64,000 bases of DNA, from the NCBI GenBank assembly GCA_023663085.1, contig JAMPIB010000010.1, positions 1 to 64,000 of the forward strand, in the 5' to 3' direction. The DNA comes from Ruminococcus sp. (lineage in GTDB: Bacteria > Bacillota > Clostridia > Lachnospirales > Lachnospiraceae). Both the position numbers and the translations under genes were made by a program. The notes below the pieces were generated by a model that worked only from the letters and a program-made list of their open reading frames with translations, did not search any database and had not been told where the DNA came from. Below, piece after piece: positions 1-11,008 of this stretch (position 1 is its first letter; the number at the start of each line of letters is the position of its first letter).

Positions 1-239
1 ATATCTAAACCACTATTAAATATATTTTCATGTAGTCTGTAACTTTCTCTCACCAATCTGGTAAATCTATGTCTTATGACACTGTTACCTACCTTCTTAC
101 TGGCCGATATTCCCAATCTGTTTTTTCCTTCATTGTTTTCCAAAACATACATGACCAAGAACTTATTAGCTTGACTTTTCCCATTTTTATAAACATATTT
201 AAAGTCGTTATTTTTTTTCAATGATTCTGAAAATTTCAT
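1..239 (-). CDS. rnpA: Ribonuclease P protein component, 3' end outside the window
   Basis: Protein subunit of RNase P, which binds the catalytic RNA and helps remove 5' leaders from pre-tRNAs. The visible 79 residues start MKFSESLKKNNDFKYVYKNG and contain the family's basic signature (residues about 45-60, NRLGISASKKVGNSVIRHR). The gene reads leftward and runs off the left edge, so about a third of the usual 110-120 residues is missing. It follows rpmH on the same strand, the normal bacterial order. A strong hairpin with a T-run lies between the two genes, so rnpA expression probably depends on readthrough or on a separate start. The ATG at 237-239 matches the family N-terminus. Confidence 0.95.
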   Translation of the reverse strand, partial: MKFSESLKKNNDFKYVYKNGKSQANKFLVMYVLENNEGKNRLGISASKKVGNSVIRHRFTRLVRESYRLHENIFNSGLD

Positions 240-270
240 AAATAAGCTACCTTAAAATTATCTGATAAGG

Positions 271-295
271 AAAAAAGGCCACATAATTGCGGCCT
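271..295 (-). terminator. Hairpin plus T-run between rpmH and rnpA
   Basis: On the minus strand AGGCCGCA pairs with TGTGGCCT (8 bp, one G-U) across an ATTA loop and is followed at once by six T. It begins directly after the rpmH stop codon. It has the form of an intrinsic terminator and would reduce transcription from rpmH into rnpA. Confidence 0.75.
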
Positions 296-430
296 CTATG
301 CTGATAATTTTTTTCTACCTTTTGCTCGTCTTGCAGCTAATACTTTCCTTCCGCCTTTGGTTTTCATTCTGGCTCTGAATCCGTGAACTTTAGATCTCTG
401 CCGTTTCTTCGGCTGATATGTCATTTTCAT
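296..430 (-). CDS. rpmH: 50S ribosomal protein L34
   Basis: Small basic protein of the large ribosomal subunit, 44 residues, [20 protein letters not shown] at the start and a lysine/arginine-rich C-terminus with the family's [19 protein letters not shown]. The length equals the family norm. The start ATG at 428-430 follows an excellent AGGAGGTGT-type ribosome binding site (complement of about 438-446). It reads away from the origin toward rnpA. Its promoter (-35 TTGACG, -10 TACAAT, 17-bp spacer) sits about 100 bp upstream inside the origin region. Confidence 0.97.
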   Translation of the reverse strand: MKMTYQPKKRQRSKVHGFRARMKTKGGRKVLAARRAKGRKKLSA

Positions 431-533
431 TACGATACACCTCCTTTTTCAAGTAGATACACAAATAATTTACAATCTGTATCAATTACAAATAATCAAT
501 AAACTACAATTTTATTTGGAAAACAACACATCT

Positions 534-562
534 ATTGTATATAAATAATTCCGATACGTCAA
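534..562 (-). promoter_or_regulatory. rpmH promoter
   Basis: On the minus strand TTGACG (557-562) and TACAAT (534-539) are separated by exactly 17 bp. Each box differs from the sigma-A consensus by one base. The predicted transcription start is about 100 nt before the rpmH start codon. Confidence 0.7.
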
Positions 563-599
563 GGGAATCCTTGCATTTTTATAGAAGAAAAATTTTTTT

Positions 600-811
600 G
601 ACTGTTGAAAAAAGATATCCACTTTACATAAATATATCCACATAATGTGGATAAGTTGTGTATAACTTCCGATTTTCATGTTGATAATTTTTTTCATATC
701 TGATATTCAGCCTTTATATAGATGTTAATTATGATTCTCATACTTATACACATATAAGAAAAAAATGATTCCTATCTATGTAAACCTGTTTATTTTTTTG
801 TGGATAACTTA
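600..811. other. oriC, upstream DnaA-box cluster
   Basis: The AT-rich 480-bp gap between rpmH and dnaA carries DnaA boxes of the TTATNCACA type: TGTGGATAA at 646-654, TGTGTATAA at 657-665, TTATACACA at 744-752 and TGTGGATAA at 799-807. Near matches are ATATCCACA at 634-642 and a weaker one near 614. Boxes occur on both strands and the 634-665 group is tightly packed. With the boxes after dnaA this makes a bipartite origin as in Bacillus subtilis. No gene is seen between 431 and 911. Confidence 0.85.
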
Positions 812-824
812 TTTGCTTATTTAA

Positions 825-853
825 TTGAATTTTTACTTCATTTATATTAATAT
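825..853 (+). promoter_or_regulatory. Possible dnaA promoter
   Basis: TTGAAT (825-830) and TAATAT (848-853) are 17 bp apart, about 60 nt before the dnaA start and just after the DnaA box at 799-807. That position would allow autorepression by DnaA. The boxes are imperfect in a very AT-rich region, so the call is tentative. Confidence 0.35.
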
Positions 854-911
854 ATATCTTAGGGTATTTTCGCTATGCTTTATTATTTATTATCAAAGGG
901 GTTATATATTT

Positions 912-2267
912 ATGGATTCTATCAGGGAAAATTGGAATTTAATCAAGGAAACATTAAGAAAAGAATATGAGTTGTCTGATATTGCCTACTCGACATGGAT
1001 TGCCCCTTTAGCTTTTTATCAGGCAGTAAATGACGTTGTCACCATACTGATTCCATCCAATCAGTCCAATTTTTTGAATTATATCTCAAACAGATATAAA
1101 AATTATTTTCAGGTAACTATTTCTGAAATGATGAATCATACTTATGATATTTCTTTTATTCTGGAAAAAGATGCCAATGAGGGCCTTAACGATCCTGGAA
1201 AGGGTAATCACGTTTATAATATAAATTATGAAAATGCAAATTTGAATCCTAAATATAAATTTGAGACTTTTGTTGTAGGAAGTAATAATAATTTTGCACA
1301 TTCCGCCTGCCTTGCCGTAGCGGAATCACCCGGTGAAGCATACAATCCTCTCTATATATATGGAGGCGCAGGACTCGGTAAAACACACTTAATGCATTCT
1401 ATCGGACATTTTATTCTGGAACAGAATCCGGATACAAAAGTCATGTATGTAACATCAGAGAAATTTACTAATGAAGTTATCGAAGCGATCCGAAGCGGTA
1501 ATACCGGCAAAATGAATAAATTAAGGGAAAAATATCGTACCGTGGACGTGCTTTTGATTGATGATATCCAGTTTATCATCGGTAAGGAAAGTACCCAGGA
1601 AGAATTTTTCCATACATTCAATACACTCCATGCCGCAGGCAAACAAATTGTTCTTTCTTCCGATAAACCGCCGAAAGAACTGGAAACTCTGGAAGAAAGA
1701 TTCCGTTCCCGTTTTGAATGGGGTCTTCTCGCTGATATACAGCCGCCCGATTATGAAACAAGAATGGCCATTCTTACAAAAAATGCGGAAAATTATAATA
1801 AAGAAATAGATAATGAAGTTTTAGAGTATATTGCTACTAACATAAAGTCCAATATCAGAGAACTGGAAGGAGCCTTTAATAAGATCATTGCTTTTTCCAG
1901 ATTAAATAATCTGGACATCAATCTGGAACATGCACAGGAGGCTTTAAAGGATATCATTTATGCCGATACGCCAAGAGACGTTACTCCTTCCTTAATTATA
2001 AATGTAGTAGCGGAATATTTCGGCATCACACCTGATGATATTATGTCAAAGAAGAGAAACTCCGAACTTGTACAGGCCAGACAGATCGTCATGTACCTTT
2101 GCAGGGATCTGACAGGAGAATCACTCTCTGGAATAGGGAAACTTCTTGGTAAAAAAGACCACACAACAGTCATACATGGTGTGAATAAGATATCTGGGGA
2201 AATTGTGAATAATGAGGAATTAAAGAATAAAATTGAAGCAATTAAAAAAAAGTTGATATTTACCTGA
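912..2267 (+). CDS. dnaA: Chromosomal replication initiator protein DnaA
   Basis: AAA+ ATPase that binds DnaA boxes, opens oriC and loads the replicative helicase. The 451-residue product has domain I at about residues 1-80 (MDSIRENWNLIKETL), a short variable linker, the AAA+ core with Walker A GGAGLGKTH near residue 151 and Walker B LLIDDIQF, and the C-terminal DNA-binding domain with the signature DHTTVIHGVNKI. I place the start at ATG 912, not at the upstream in-frame ATG 825: the 29 extra residues are hydrophobic and unlike the family, while AAAGGGG at about 895-900 is a good ribosome binding site for 912. DnaA boxes lie on both sides of the gene. Confidence 0.97.
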   Translation: MDSIRENWNLIKETLRKEYELSDIAYSTWIAPLAFYQAVNDVVTILIPSNQSNFLNYISNRYKNYFQVTISEMMNHTYDISFILEKDANEGLNDPGKGNHVYNINYENANLNPKYKFETFVVGSNNNFAHSACLAVAESPGEAYNPLYIYGGAGLGKTHLMHSIGHFILEQNPDTKVMYVTSEKFTNEVIEAIRSGNTGKMNKLREKYRTVDVLLIDDIQFIIGKESTQEEFFHTFNTLHAAGKQIVLSSDKPPKELETLEERFRSRFEWGLLADIQPPDYETRMAILTKNAENYNKEIDNEVLEYIATNIKSNIRELEGAFNKIIAFSRLNNLDINLEHAQEALKDIIYADTPRDVTPSLIINVVAEYFGITPDDIMSKKRNSELVQARQIVMYLCRDLTGESLSGIGKLLGKKDHTTVIHGVNKISGEIVNNEELKNKIEAIKKKLIFT

Positions 2268-2479
2268 CTTATAAATTGTTGATAATGTTAAATTTATTCT
2301 CAGGTTATCCAAAGATTTTCACAACTTATACGTTTTCTTTTTCCTTGAAAAATAGTATAATAAATGAGGTTATACACATATCAACATCCATTAATACTAT
2401 AGATTACTAAATATATTATAAATAAATATGACAGATAGTTCAGACAAAAATCCAAATTCAGAAAGGAAGTTATGCACAG
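2268..2479. other. oriC, downstream DnaA boxes and AT-rich unwinding region
   Basis: The dnaA-dnaN gap has TTATCCAAA (2305-2313, one mismatch) and a perfect TTATACACA (2370-2378), followed by about 50 nearly pure A/T bases (2386-2430). This is the arrangement of the B. subtilis incC/unwinding side, where DnaA assembles from a box into the DNA unwinding element. It also separates dnaA from dnaN; the dnaN ribosome binding site GGAAG is at about 2463-2468. Confidence 0.7.
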
Positions 2480-3589
2480 ATGAAAATCGTATGTAAAAAA
2501 ACTGATCTTTTAAATGGTGTACAGATCGTGTCCAAAGCAGTACCGAGTAAAACAACAATGTCTATTTTGGAATGTATTCTTCTGGATGTCAGAAACGGTG
2601 AGATAAAGCTGGCCGCTAACGATATGGAAATGGGTATTGAAACAAGAATAGAAGGAAAAGTTGTGGAAAGAGGTATGATTGCCATAGACGCGAAGATATT
2701 TTTGGAAATTGTCCGCAAACTTCCCGACAACAATATCATGATAGAAACGGATGAAAATCTGAAAACAACTATTACCTGTGAAAAAGCTAAATTCAATATC
2801 ATAGGAAAATCGGGAGAAGACTTCTCTTATCTTCCTTTGATTGAAAGAAATGATTCTATCACCATTTCACAATTTACTTTAAAAGAAATCATCAGACAGA
2901 CAATATTCTCTATTTCTGATAATGATAGTAATAAACTGATGACAGGAGAATTGTTTGAGATTACCGGTGATACATTGAAAGTTGTATCTCTTGATGGCCA
3001 CAGAATTTCTATCCGAAAAATAAATCTGAAAGAAAGTTATGAACCTAAGAAAATAGTTGTACCCGGTAAAACTTTAAGTGAGATCAGCAAGATTCTTTCC
3101 GGCGATATGGATAAAGAAGTACATATTTTCTTTACGGATAATCATATTTTATTTGAATTTGACGAGACTATCGTTCTTTCCAGACTCATTGAAGGTGAAT
3201 ATTTTAGAATAGATCAGATGCTTTCCACTGATTATGAGACGAAAGTAAGAATAAACAAAAAAGAATTTTTGAATTGTATCGACAGAGCGACTCTTCTTGT
3301 AAAAGAAGGAGATAAAAAACCTGTTATCATCAATATTACGGATGATTCCATGGAACTTAAGATGAATACCATCATAGGAAGTATGGATGAAGATATCGAC
3401 ATCACGAAAAACGGTAAGGATCTGATGATCGGATTCAATCCCAAGTTTTTAATTGATGCGCTTCGTGTGATAGATGATGAGGAAGTGGATCTGTATATGG
3501 TAAATCCGAAAGCACCGTGTTTTATCAGGGACGCAGAAGAAAATTATATCTATCTGATTCTTCCGGTAAACTTTACTACTGTTAATTAA
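2480..3589 (+). CDS. dnaN: DNA polymerase III beta subunit (sliding clamp)
   Basis: Ring-forming processivity clamp that tethers DNA polymerase III to DNA. The 369 residues match the family length (about 365-380), and the three tandem clamp domains are recognisable. The N-terminus MKIVCKKTDLLNGVQIVSKA and internal GHRISIRKI are typical; the C-terminus YLILPVNFTTVN corresponds to the usual YLVMPMR-type ending, here extended by a few residues. The start ATG 2480 follows GGAAG at 11 nt. It lies between dnaA and yaaA and is probably expressed with recF. Confidence 0.96.
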   Translation: MKIVCKKTDLLNGVQIVSKAVPSKTTMSILECILLDVRNGEIKLAANDMEMGIETRIEGKVVERGMIAIDAKIFLEIVRKLPDNNIMIETDENLKTTITCEKAKFNIIGKSGEDFSYLPLIERNDSITISQFTLKEIIRQTIFSISDNDSNKLMTGELFEITGDTLKVVSLDGHRISIRKINLKESYEPKKIVVPGKTLSEISKILSGDMDKEVHIFFTDNHILFEFDETIVLSRLIEGEYFRIDQMLSTDYETKVRINKKEFLNCIDRATLLVKEGDKKPVIINITDDSMELKMNTIIGSMDEDIDITKNGKDLMIGFNPKFLIDALRVIDDEEVDLYMVNPKAPCFIRDAEENYIYLILPVNFTTVN

Positions 3590-3639
3590 TTATTATAATA
3601 GCGTTTATTATTAATATAAATGTTTAAGAATGGAAAGAT

Positions 3640-3849
3640 ATGGAAACAATAAAAATCAGGGATGAATTTATTAAACTTGGTCAGGCTCTCAAACTTGCCG
3701 GTTTCGTAGAATCTGGTGTCCATGCCAAAGTGGAGATTCAGGAGGGATATGTAAAGGTAAACGGTGAGGTGGAATATCAGCGCGGAAAAAAAATACATCC
3801 GGGTGATATTATAGAATATGACGGGCAGCAGGTTAAGGTAGAAAACTGA
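3640..3849 (+). CDS. yaaA: S4-domain protein YaaA (ribosome maturation, RNA-binding)
   Basis: A 69-residue S4-like RNA-binding protein at its conserved place between dnaN and recF. It shows the S4 fold pattern: IRDEFIKLGQALKLAGFVES, then VKVNGEVEYQRGKKIHPGDI. The B. subtilis homologue YaaA/RlbA is linked to 50S subunit maturation. Its stop codon TGA overlaps the recF start by one base (ATGA at 3847-3850), so the two are translationally coupled. Confidence 0.92.
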   Translation: METIKIRDEFIKLGQALKLAGFVESGVHAKVEIQEGYVKVNGEVEYQRGKKIHPGDIIEYDGQQVKVEN

Positions 3850-4943
3850 TGATAATCAAGTCATTGGAATTACAGAATTTCAGAAATTATGATTCTTTGG
3901 AGATTCATTTCAGCAGCGGGACGAATATTTTATACGGAGATAATGCGCAGGGTAAAACAAATATTCTAGAAGCGATTTATTTATCTTCCACTACAAAGTC
4001 TCATAAGGGAAGTAAAGATAAAGATATCATAAATTTTGATAAAGAAGAGGCGCATATCAGAACTTTTATTGAAAAAGATGGTCTTGAAAATAAGGTAGAT
4101 ATGCACCTTAGAAAAAGTAAATCCAAGGGAATTGCCATAAATGGGCAAAAAATAAAAAAAGCCGCCGAACTTTTGGGACTGCTCAATGTGGTTTTCTTTT
4201 CACCGGAAGATTTAAGTATTATCAAAAACGGCCCGGCTGAAAGAAGAAGATTTGTGGATATGGAACTTTGTCAATTAGACAGTTTCTATCTTTATAATCT
4301 GAATCATTATAATAAAATAGTGAATCAGAGAAATAAACTTTTAAAAGATATGTATTTCCAGCCTGAACTTAAGGATACGTTGAATATCTGGGATTCGCAG
4401 CTTGTTTCTTTCGGCAGTAAGATCATTGAAAGAAGAGAATTATTTGTAAAACAGTTAAACGAGATCATTAATGGAATACATAGAAAATTATCCGGCGATA
4501 AAGAGAATTTATATATTTGCTATGAAGCTGATACTTTGATAGAAAATTATGAACGTTCTTTGATCTCTTCTCAGGAAAGAGATATAAAATTAAAGCAGAC
4601 TACGGTAGGGCCTCACAGAGACGATTTTTCTTTTATGGAAGGTAATATTGATATTCGTAAATTCGGTTCTCAGGGTCAGCAGAGAACTGCTGCACTGTCT
4701 TTAAAATTATCAGAGATAGAATTGGTGAAAAAAATGACGAAAGATAACCCTGTTCTTCTTCTTGATGATGTATTGTCGGAACTTGACAGTAACAGACAAA
4801 ATTATCTGCTGGACAGTATAGGGGATATTCAGACAATTATTACCTGTACCGGTCTGGATGAATTTATTAATAACAGATTTGAAATAGATAAAGTATTTCA
4901 GGTTGAAAATGGAAAGCTTGTAACAACAAATGTCACCGGCTAA
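3849..4943 (+). CDS. recF: DNA replication and repair protein RecF
   Basis: SMC-like ATPase that helps load RecA at single-strand gaps. The 364-residue protein begins MIIKSLELQNFRNYDSLEIH (typical LxLxNFRNY), carries Walker A GDNAQGKTN near residue 31, the ABC-type signature GSQGQQRTA near residue 278 and Walker B PVLLLDDVLSELD. The length is normal. It overlaps yaaA by one base and is followed after 9-21 nt by gyrB. Confidence 0.96.
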   Translation: MIIKSLELQNFRNYDSLEIHFSSGTNILYGDNAQGKTNILEAIYLSSTTKSHKGSKDKDIINFDKEEAHIRTFIEKDGLENKVDMHLRKSKSKGIAINGQKIKKAAELLGLLNVVFFSPEDLSIIKNGPAERRRFVDMELCQLDSFYLYNLNHYNKIVNQRNKLLKDMYFQPELKDTLNIWDSQLVSFGSKIIERRELFVKQLNEIINGIHRKLSGDKENLYICYEADTLIENYERSLISSQERDIKLKQTTVGPHRDDFSFMEGNIDIRKFGSQGQQRTAALSLKLSEIELVKKMTKDNPVLLLDDVLSELDSNRQNYLLDSIGDIQTIITCTGLDEFINNRFEIDKVFQVENGKLVTTNVTG

Positions 4944-6881
<1,938 letters not shown>

Positions 6882-6925
6882 GTTTTTGGAACCCTGCAGG
6901 CTGAGTGAGGAGTATAATTATCAAT

Positions 6926-9433
6926 ATGGATGATCGTATTTTTGATAAAATTGAAGAAGTAGACCTTAAGAAAAAAATGGAAGATTCTTACATTGACTAT
7001 GCAATGAGTGTTATTGCGGCCCGTGCACTTCCTGATGTAAGAGATGGTCTGAAACCGGTACAAAGAAGAGTTCTGTACTCTATGATCGAATTGAATAACG
7101 GGCCCGACAAACCGCACAGAAAAAGTGCGCGTATCGTCGGTGATACAATGGGTAAATATCATCCTCACGGAGACAGTTCTATTTATGGCGCTTTAGTCAA
7201 TATGGCGCAGGAATGGTCTACGCGTTATCCTCTTGTCGATGGGCATGGTAATTTTGGTTCTGTCGATGGTGATGGCGCTGCTGCCATGCGTTATACAGAA
7301 GCCCGTTTGAGCAAAATTTCCATGGAACTTCTCGCTGATATCAATAAAGATACGGTAGATTTTGTTCCTAACTTTGATGATACGGAAAAAGAACCTTCCG
7401 TACTGCCGAGCCGTTATCCGAATCTTTTAGTAAACGGTACTTCGGGTATTGCGGTTGGTATGGCTACCAATATCCCGCCTCATAATTTACGTGAGGTTAT
7501 CAGTGCAGTTGTTAAGATCATTGACAATCAAGTACAGGAAAACAGAAAAACGGAGATGGAAGAAATTCTGGAACTGGTAAAAGCCCCCGATTTTCCAACA
7601 GGCGGTATTATACTCGGTACAAGAGGAGCGGAAGAAGCCTATCGTACCGGCCGCGGTAAAGTCAGAGTCCGTGCCGTTACCAATATTGAAACGATGGAAA
7701 ACGGCAAAAACCGTATTATCGTAACAGAACTTCCCTATATGGTAAATAAGGCAAATCTGATTTTAAAGATAGCGGAACTGGTGAAGTTAAAGAAAATAGA
7801 TGGCATTACAGACCTTCGTGATGAGACGAACAGGGAAGGTATGCGTATTGTTATCGAATTAAGAAAAGATGTCAATGCTAATGTTATTTTAAATCAGCTT
7901 TATAAACACACGCAGTTGCAGGATTCTTTCGGTATCATCATGCTCGCGCTCGTTAATCAGGAACCGAAAGTTATGAACCTTCTGGATATGCTCGGATATT
8001 ATCTGGAACATCAGAAAGATGTTGTAACAAGAAGAACAAAATATGATCTGAACAAAGCGGAAGAACGGGATCATATTTTACAGGGATTGTTGATTGCACT
8101 TGATAATATTGATGAAGTCATTCAGATCATCAGAAGCAGTCAGACGACGCAGATTGCCAAAGATAGATTGATAGAACGTTTTGAACTTTCTGATGCACAG
8201 GCACAGGCTATCGTAGATATGCGTCTGCGTGCTTTGACAGGTCTGGAAAGAGAAAAACTGGAAAATGAACATAAAGAATTATTGGCAAAAATTGCAGAAT
8301 TAAAGGCAATTTTGGCAGATGAAAAATTACTGCTCGGTGTCATCAAAGAAGAAATATTGATTATTTCAGAAAAATTCGGCGACGACAGAAGAAGCAAGAT
8401 TGGATATGACGTCTATGATATCAATATGGAAGATCTGATTCCAAAAGATAATACGGTTATTGCCATGACCAGTCTCGGTTATGTGAAACGTATGACAGTG
8501 GATAATTTCAAATCTCAAAACCGCGGCGGCAAAGGTATCAAGGGAATGCAGACAATAGAAGAAGATTATATAGAAGATCTTCTGATGACGACAACGCATC
8601 ATTATCTGATGTTTTTTACCAATTACGGAAGAGTTTACCGTTTGAAAGCCTATGAAATCCCAGAAGCGGGACGTACGGCCAGAGGAACGGCTATTATTAA
8701 TCTGCTGCAATTAAATCCGGGCGAAAAAATTTCGGCTATGATACCGATTAAAGATTATGAAGAAGATAAGAATCTTTTTATGGTAACAAAAAAAGGTATT
8801 GTTAAGAAAACTTCTATCCTGGAATACAGTAATGTCAGAAAAAAAGGTCTTACTGCCATTAATCTGCGGGAAGATGATGAACTGATCGAAGTAAAATCAA
8901 CTGATAAAAGTACTGAGATTTTTCTGGTCACAAAACATGGTATGTGTATAAGGTTCAGAGAAACAGATGTCAGAGCGACCGGAAGAGCTTCTATGGGTGT
9001 TATCGGTATGAATTTATCTGATGATGACGAAGTGATAGGAATGCAGTTAGATCATCAGGGTGATTCGCTGCTTATCGTTTCTGAAAATGGTATGGGAAAA
9101 CGTACTTATTTAGATGAATTTACGGTACAAAACCGTGGCGGTAAAGGTGTGAAATGTTATAAGATCACTGAAAAGACAGGCAATGTAGTCGGTGTAAAAG
9201 CTGTTAATGACGATCATGAAATTATGATGATCACGACAGAAGGCGTCATCATCCAGCTTCGCATGGAAGATATTTCCACACTCGGCAGGATCACATCCGG
9301 CGTCAAGATGATGAATCTGGAAGAAGACGTCAAAGTGGCCAAGATTGCCAAAGTAAGAGAAAAAGTAAGCGATGGCAGTCAGGAATTTGAAAATATTGAT
9401 GATGCGATAGAGGAGATACCGGAGGAAGAATAA
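6926..9433 (+). CDS. gyrA: DNA gyrase subunit A
   Basis: Breakage-reunion subunit of gyrase. The 835 residues include the winged-helix/tower core with catalytic tyrosine in [12 protein letters not shown], a coiled-coil, and the C-terminal beta-pinwheel with the gyrase boxes [10 protein letters not shown] and [10 protein letters not shown], ending in an acidic tail ([12 protein letters not shown]). The quinolone region reads [14 protein letters not shown]: the position of E. coli Ser83 is Ser, that of Asp87 is Gly. I choose ATG 6926; the upstream GTG 6905 is part of the ribosome binding site GAGGAG (6907-6912). The gyrB-gyrA gap is 44 nt, so they are co-transcribed. Confidence 0.96.
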   Translation: MDDRIFDKIEEVDLKKKMEDSYIDYAMSVIAARALPDVRDGLKPVQRRVLYSMIELNNGPDKPHRKSARIVGDTMGKYHPHGDSSIYGALVNMAQEWSTRYPLVDGHGNFGSVDGDGAAAMRYTEARLSKISMELLADINKDTVDFVPNFDDTEKEPSVLPSRYPNLLVNGTSGIAVGMATNIPPHNLREVISAVVKIIDNQVQENRKTEMEEILELVKAPDFPTGGIILGTRGAEEAYRTGRGKVRVRAVTNIETMENGKNRIIVTELPYMVNKANLILKIAELVKLKKIDGITDLRDETNREGMRIVIELRKDVNANVILNQLYKHTQLQDSFGIIMLALVNQEPKVMNLLDMLGYYLEHQKDVVTRRTKYDLNKAEERDHILQGLLIALDNIDEVIQIIRSSQTTQIAKDRLIERFELSDAQAQAIVDMRLRALTGLEREKLENEHKELLAKIAELKAILADEKLLLGVIKEEILIISEKFGDDRRSKIGYDVYDINMEDLIPKDNTVIAMTSLGYVKRMTVDNFKSQNRGGKGIKGMQTIEEDYIEDLLMTTTHHYLMFFTNYGRVYRLKAYEIPEAGRTARGTAIINLLQLNPGEKISAMIPIKDYEEDKNLFMVTKKGIVKKTSILEYSNVRKKGLTAINLREDDELIEVKSTDKSTEIFLVTKHGMCIRFRETDVRATGRASMGVIGMNLSDDDEVIGMQLDHQGDSLLIVSENGMGKRTYLDEFTVQNRGGKGVKCYKITEKTGNVVGVKAVNDDHEIMMITTEGVIIQLRMEDISTLGRITSGVKMMNLEEDVKVAKIAKVREKVSDGSQEFENIDDAIEEIPEEE

Positions 9434-9443
9434 GATTAAGAAC

Positions 9444-9523
9444 GAACTTGAAATAATTGAATAAAAACAGGACTCCGATGCGGTGGCAAGTTGTCCTTTA
9501 TTTTATTCAATTATCTCAAGTTC
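9444..9523 (+). terminator. Long inverted repeat after gyrA
   Basis: Arms 9444-9466 and 9501-9523 (23 nt each) are complementary with one mismatch and enclose 34 nt. The interior contains AGGAC/GTCCT and CCG/CGG pairing, followed by TTTATTTTATT. The inner hairpin with its T-rich tail can act as the gyrA terminator. The long outer arms are unusual for a simple terminator and could also be a small palindromic repeat unit. Confidence 0.6.
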
Positions 9524-9567
9524 TTCTAATAAGTTAATCATAACAAAATGAAAAAGGAAAATGGAGT

Positions 9568-10098
9568 ATGACGAATCTGTATGATAAAGTGATAAAAGAT
9601 GGAAAGCAAAAGCAGGATACCAGATTTAATACTGTTTTAATGATATTTATCATATTGTTTGTCGTTATTTTTGTTTCATTTTCCTGGGTTTTAAGTTATA
9701 AAATAAGATATTCCAGCTTTGTCAATAAATTGACAGGAAGTATTACTTACGTGAATCATAATGACAGTCTGAAAGTATATATGGATGGTAAAACTCTCAA
9801 ATTGTCAGAGGATAATTTTACCGGTTTTAATACGTATCTTACAATGTCCGGTTCCGGGAAAGAAAGTAAAAAAGTGCCGGCGGAAGAACCTATTATTTTT
9901 GATTACGGAAACGGTTCTTCGTTAAGATTATGGGACGTACCCGCGGATAAATATTCTAAGAGAAACGGCGTGTTTATTCAGTATACGGATATGCAGGGCA
10001 AAAATTATTCTTTTATCAGTTATAAGATAACTTATGATACGGTCGTTACGAGATATCTTCTTTATGATAATGTTGAAGTAACAGATAATGATGTATAA
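9568..10098 (+). CDS. Membrane-anchored protein of unknown function
   Basis: A 176-residue protein that I do not recognise. Residues 1-22 are polar and basic (MTNLYDKVIKDGKQKQ), residues about 23-46 form one strongly hydrophobic membrane segment (LMIFIILFVVIFVSFSWVL), and the remainder is a probable extracellular domain rich in beta-forming and Tyr/Ser residues, without cysteines. The orientation is inferred from the positive N-terminus. The start follows GGAAAATGGAG closely. It sits 15-35 nt before a phosphoesterase gene on the same strand and may share its transcript. Confidence 0.75.
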   Translation: MTNLYDKVIKDGKQKQDTRFNTVLMIFIILFVVIFVSFSWVLSYKIRYSSFVNKLTGSITYVNHNDSLKVYMDGKTLKLSEDNFTGFNTYLTMSGSGKESKKVPAEEPIIFDYGNGSSLRLWDVPADKYSKRNGVFIQYTDMQGKNYSFISYKITYDTVVTRYLLYDNVEVTDNDV

Positions 10099-10133
10099 AA
10101 TTAAAATAGTTTTTGCGGAATTGGAGAATTTAC

Positions 10134-10991
10134 ATGAAGCTGGCAGTAATCGGCGATATTCACAGTAATCATACGGCACTTGAAAAATGTATCAATCATG
10201 CGCTTAGCCAGAATGTAGATGAATTTCTTTTTCTGGGTGATTACATCAGCGATTGTCCCTATCCGCAGAAAACAATGCAGATCATTTATGAAATGAAAAA
10301 AAAATATCAATGTCTTTTTATCCGCGGCAATCGAGAAGATTATATGTTAAAGCATAGAAAAAATCCAGACGAAAGATGGACATATTCTTCAGCCAGCGGA
10401 AATCTGTTATATACTTATGAAAATCTTACAGATAAAGATCTGGATTTTTATGAAACGCTGGATATTCAGGGAATCTATCAAAAAGAAGGATATCCGGCGT
10501 TTCGTTATTGTCATGGTTCCCTTACTTCTTCCACAGAACTTCTGCTGCCGGAAAATGAAAATATGATATCCATTATGGAAAATCTGGATGTCGAATTGTT
10601 AATTGGCGGACATGCGCATGTACAGGAAAGCAGAATGTACGGGAAGAAAAAGCTGATTCATCCGGGTTCTGTGGGAATGCCCTGGTATCATAACGGGAAA
10701 ACACAATATATGATATTACATGGAACAGATCAGGGCTGGCAGGAAGAATTTTTTCAGTTAGAATATAATGTAGATGCCGTAAAAAAAGAATATAAAAGAT
10801 CAGGTTTATATGAAAAAGCGCCTTATTGGGCAAAATTGAGCGTTCATCTGCTGGAAACAGGAGACGATTATACAAGTCCCTGTTTAAATCTTGCCATGGA
10901 ATTATGCAAAGAAGCCGAGGGTAACGTCACATGGCCGGATATTCCGGAGAAATACTGGAAGATGGCGGCGGCCGAATTTGGCGTAAAGTAA
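10134..10991 (+). CDS. Calcineurin-like metallophosphoesterase (YfcE/MJ0936 type)
   Basis: Predicted binuclear-metal phosphoesterase of 285 residues. The metal-binding blocks are visible in order: GDIHSN (residues 7-12), GDYISD, GNRED, CHG and GHAHVQ. The family hydrolyses phosphodiesters or phosphomonoesters; the substrate cannot be told. The C-terminal 80 residues extend past the core and may be a cap. ATG 10134 follows GGAG by 7 nt and begins MKLAVIGDIHSN; the upstream in-frame start at 10113 would add seven residues ahead of the first beta-strand and is rejected. The next gene's ATG is 18 nt beyond its stop. Confidence 0.85.
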   Translation: MKLAVIGDIHSNHTALEKCINHALSQNVDEFLFLGDYISDCPYPQKTMQIIYEMKKKYQCLFIRGNREDYMLKHRKNPDERWTYSSASGNLLYTYENLTDKDLDFYETLDIQGIYQKEGYPAFRYCHGSLTSSTELLLPENENMISIMENLDVELLIGGHAHVQESRMYGKKKLIHPGSVGMPWYHNGKTQYMILHGTDQGWQEEFFQLEYNVDAVKKEYKRSGLYEKAPYWAKLSVHLLETGDDYTSPCLNLAMELCKEAEGNVTWPDIPEKYWKMAAAEFGVK

Positions 10992-11008
10992 CGGAAAGGA
11001 AAAATACC

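Noticed and set aside
825..911. N-terminal extension of DnaA from ATG 825
   Set aside because: The 29 residues are hydrophobic and unlike any DnaA N-terminus; AAAGGGG is correctly spaced for ATG 912.
1352..1642. Minus-strand frames within dnaA, and similar antisense frames within other genes
   Set aside because: They lie wholly inside well-supported genes, have no recognisable domains and lack ribosome binding sites.
6905..6925. GTG start for GyrA
   Set aside because: The GTG overlaps the ribosome binding site GAGGAG; family similarity begins after ATG 6926.
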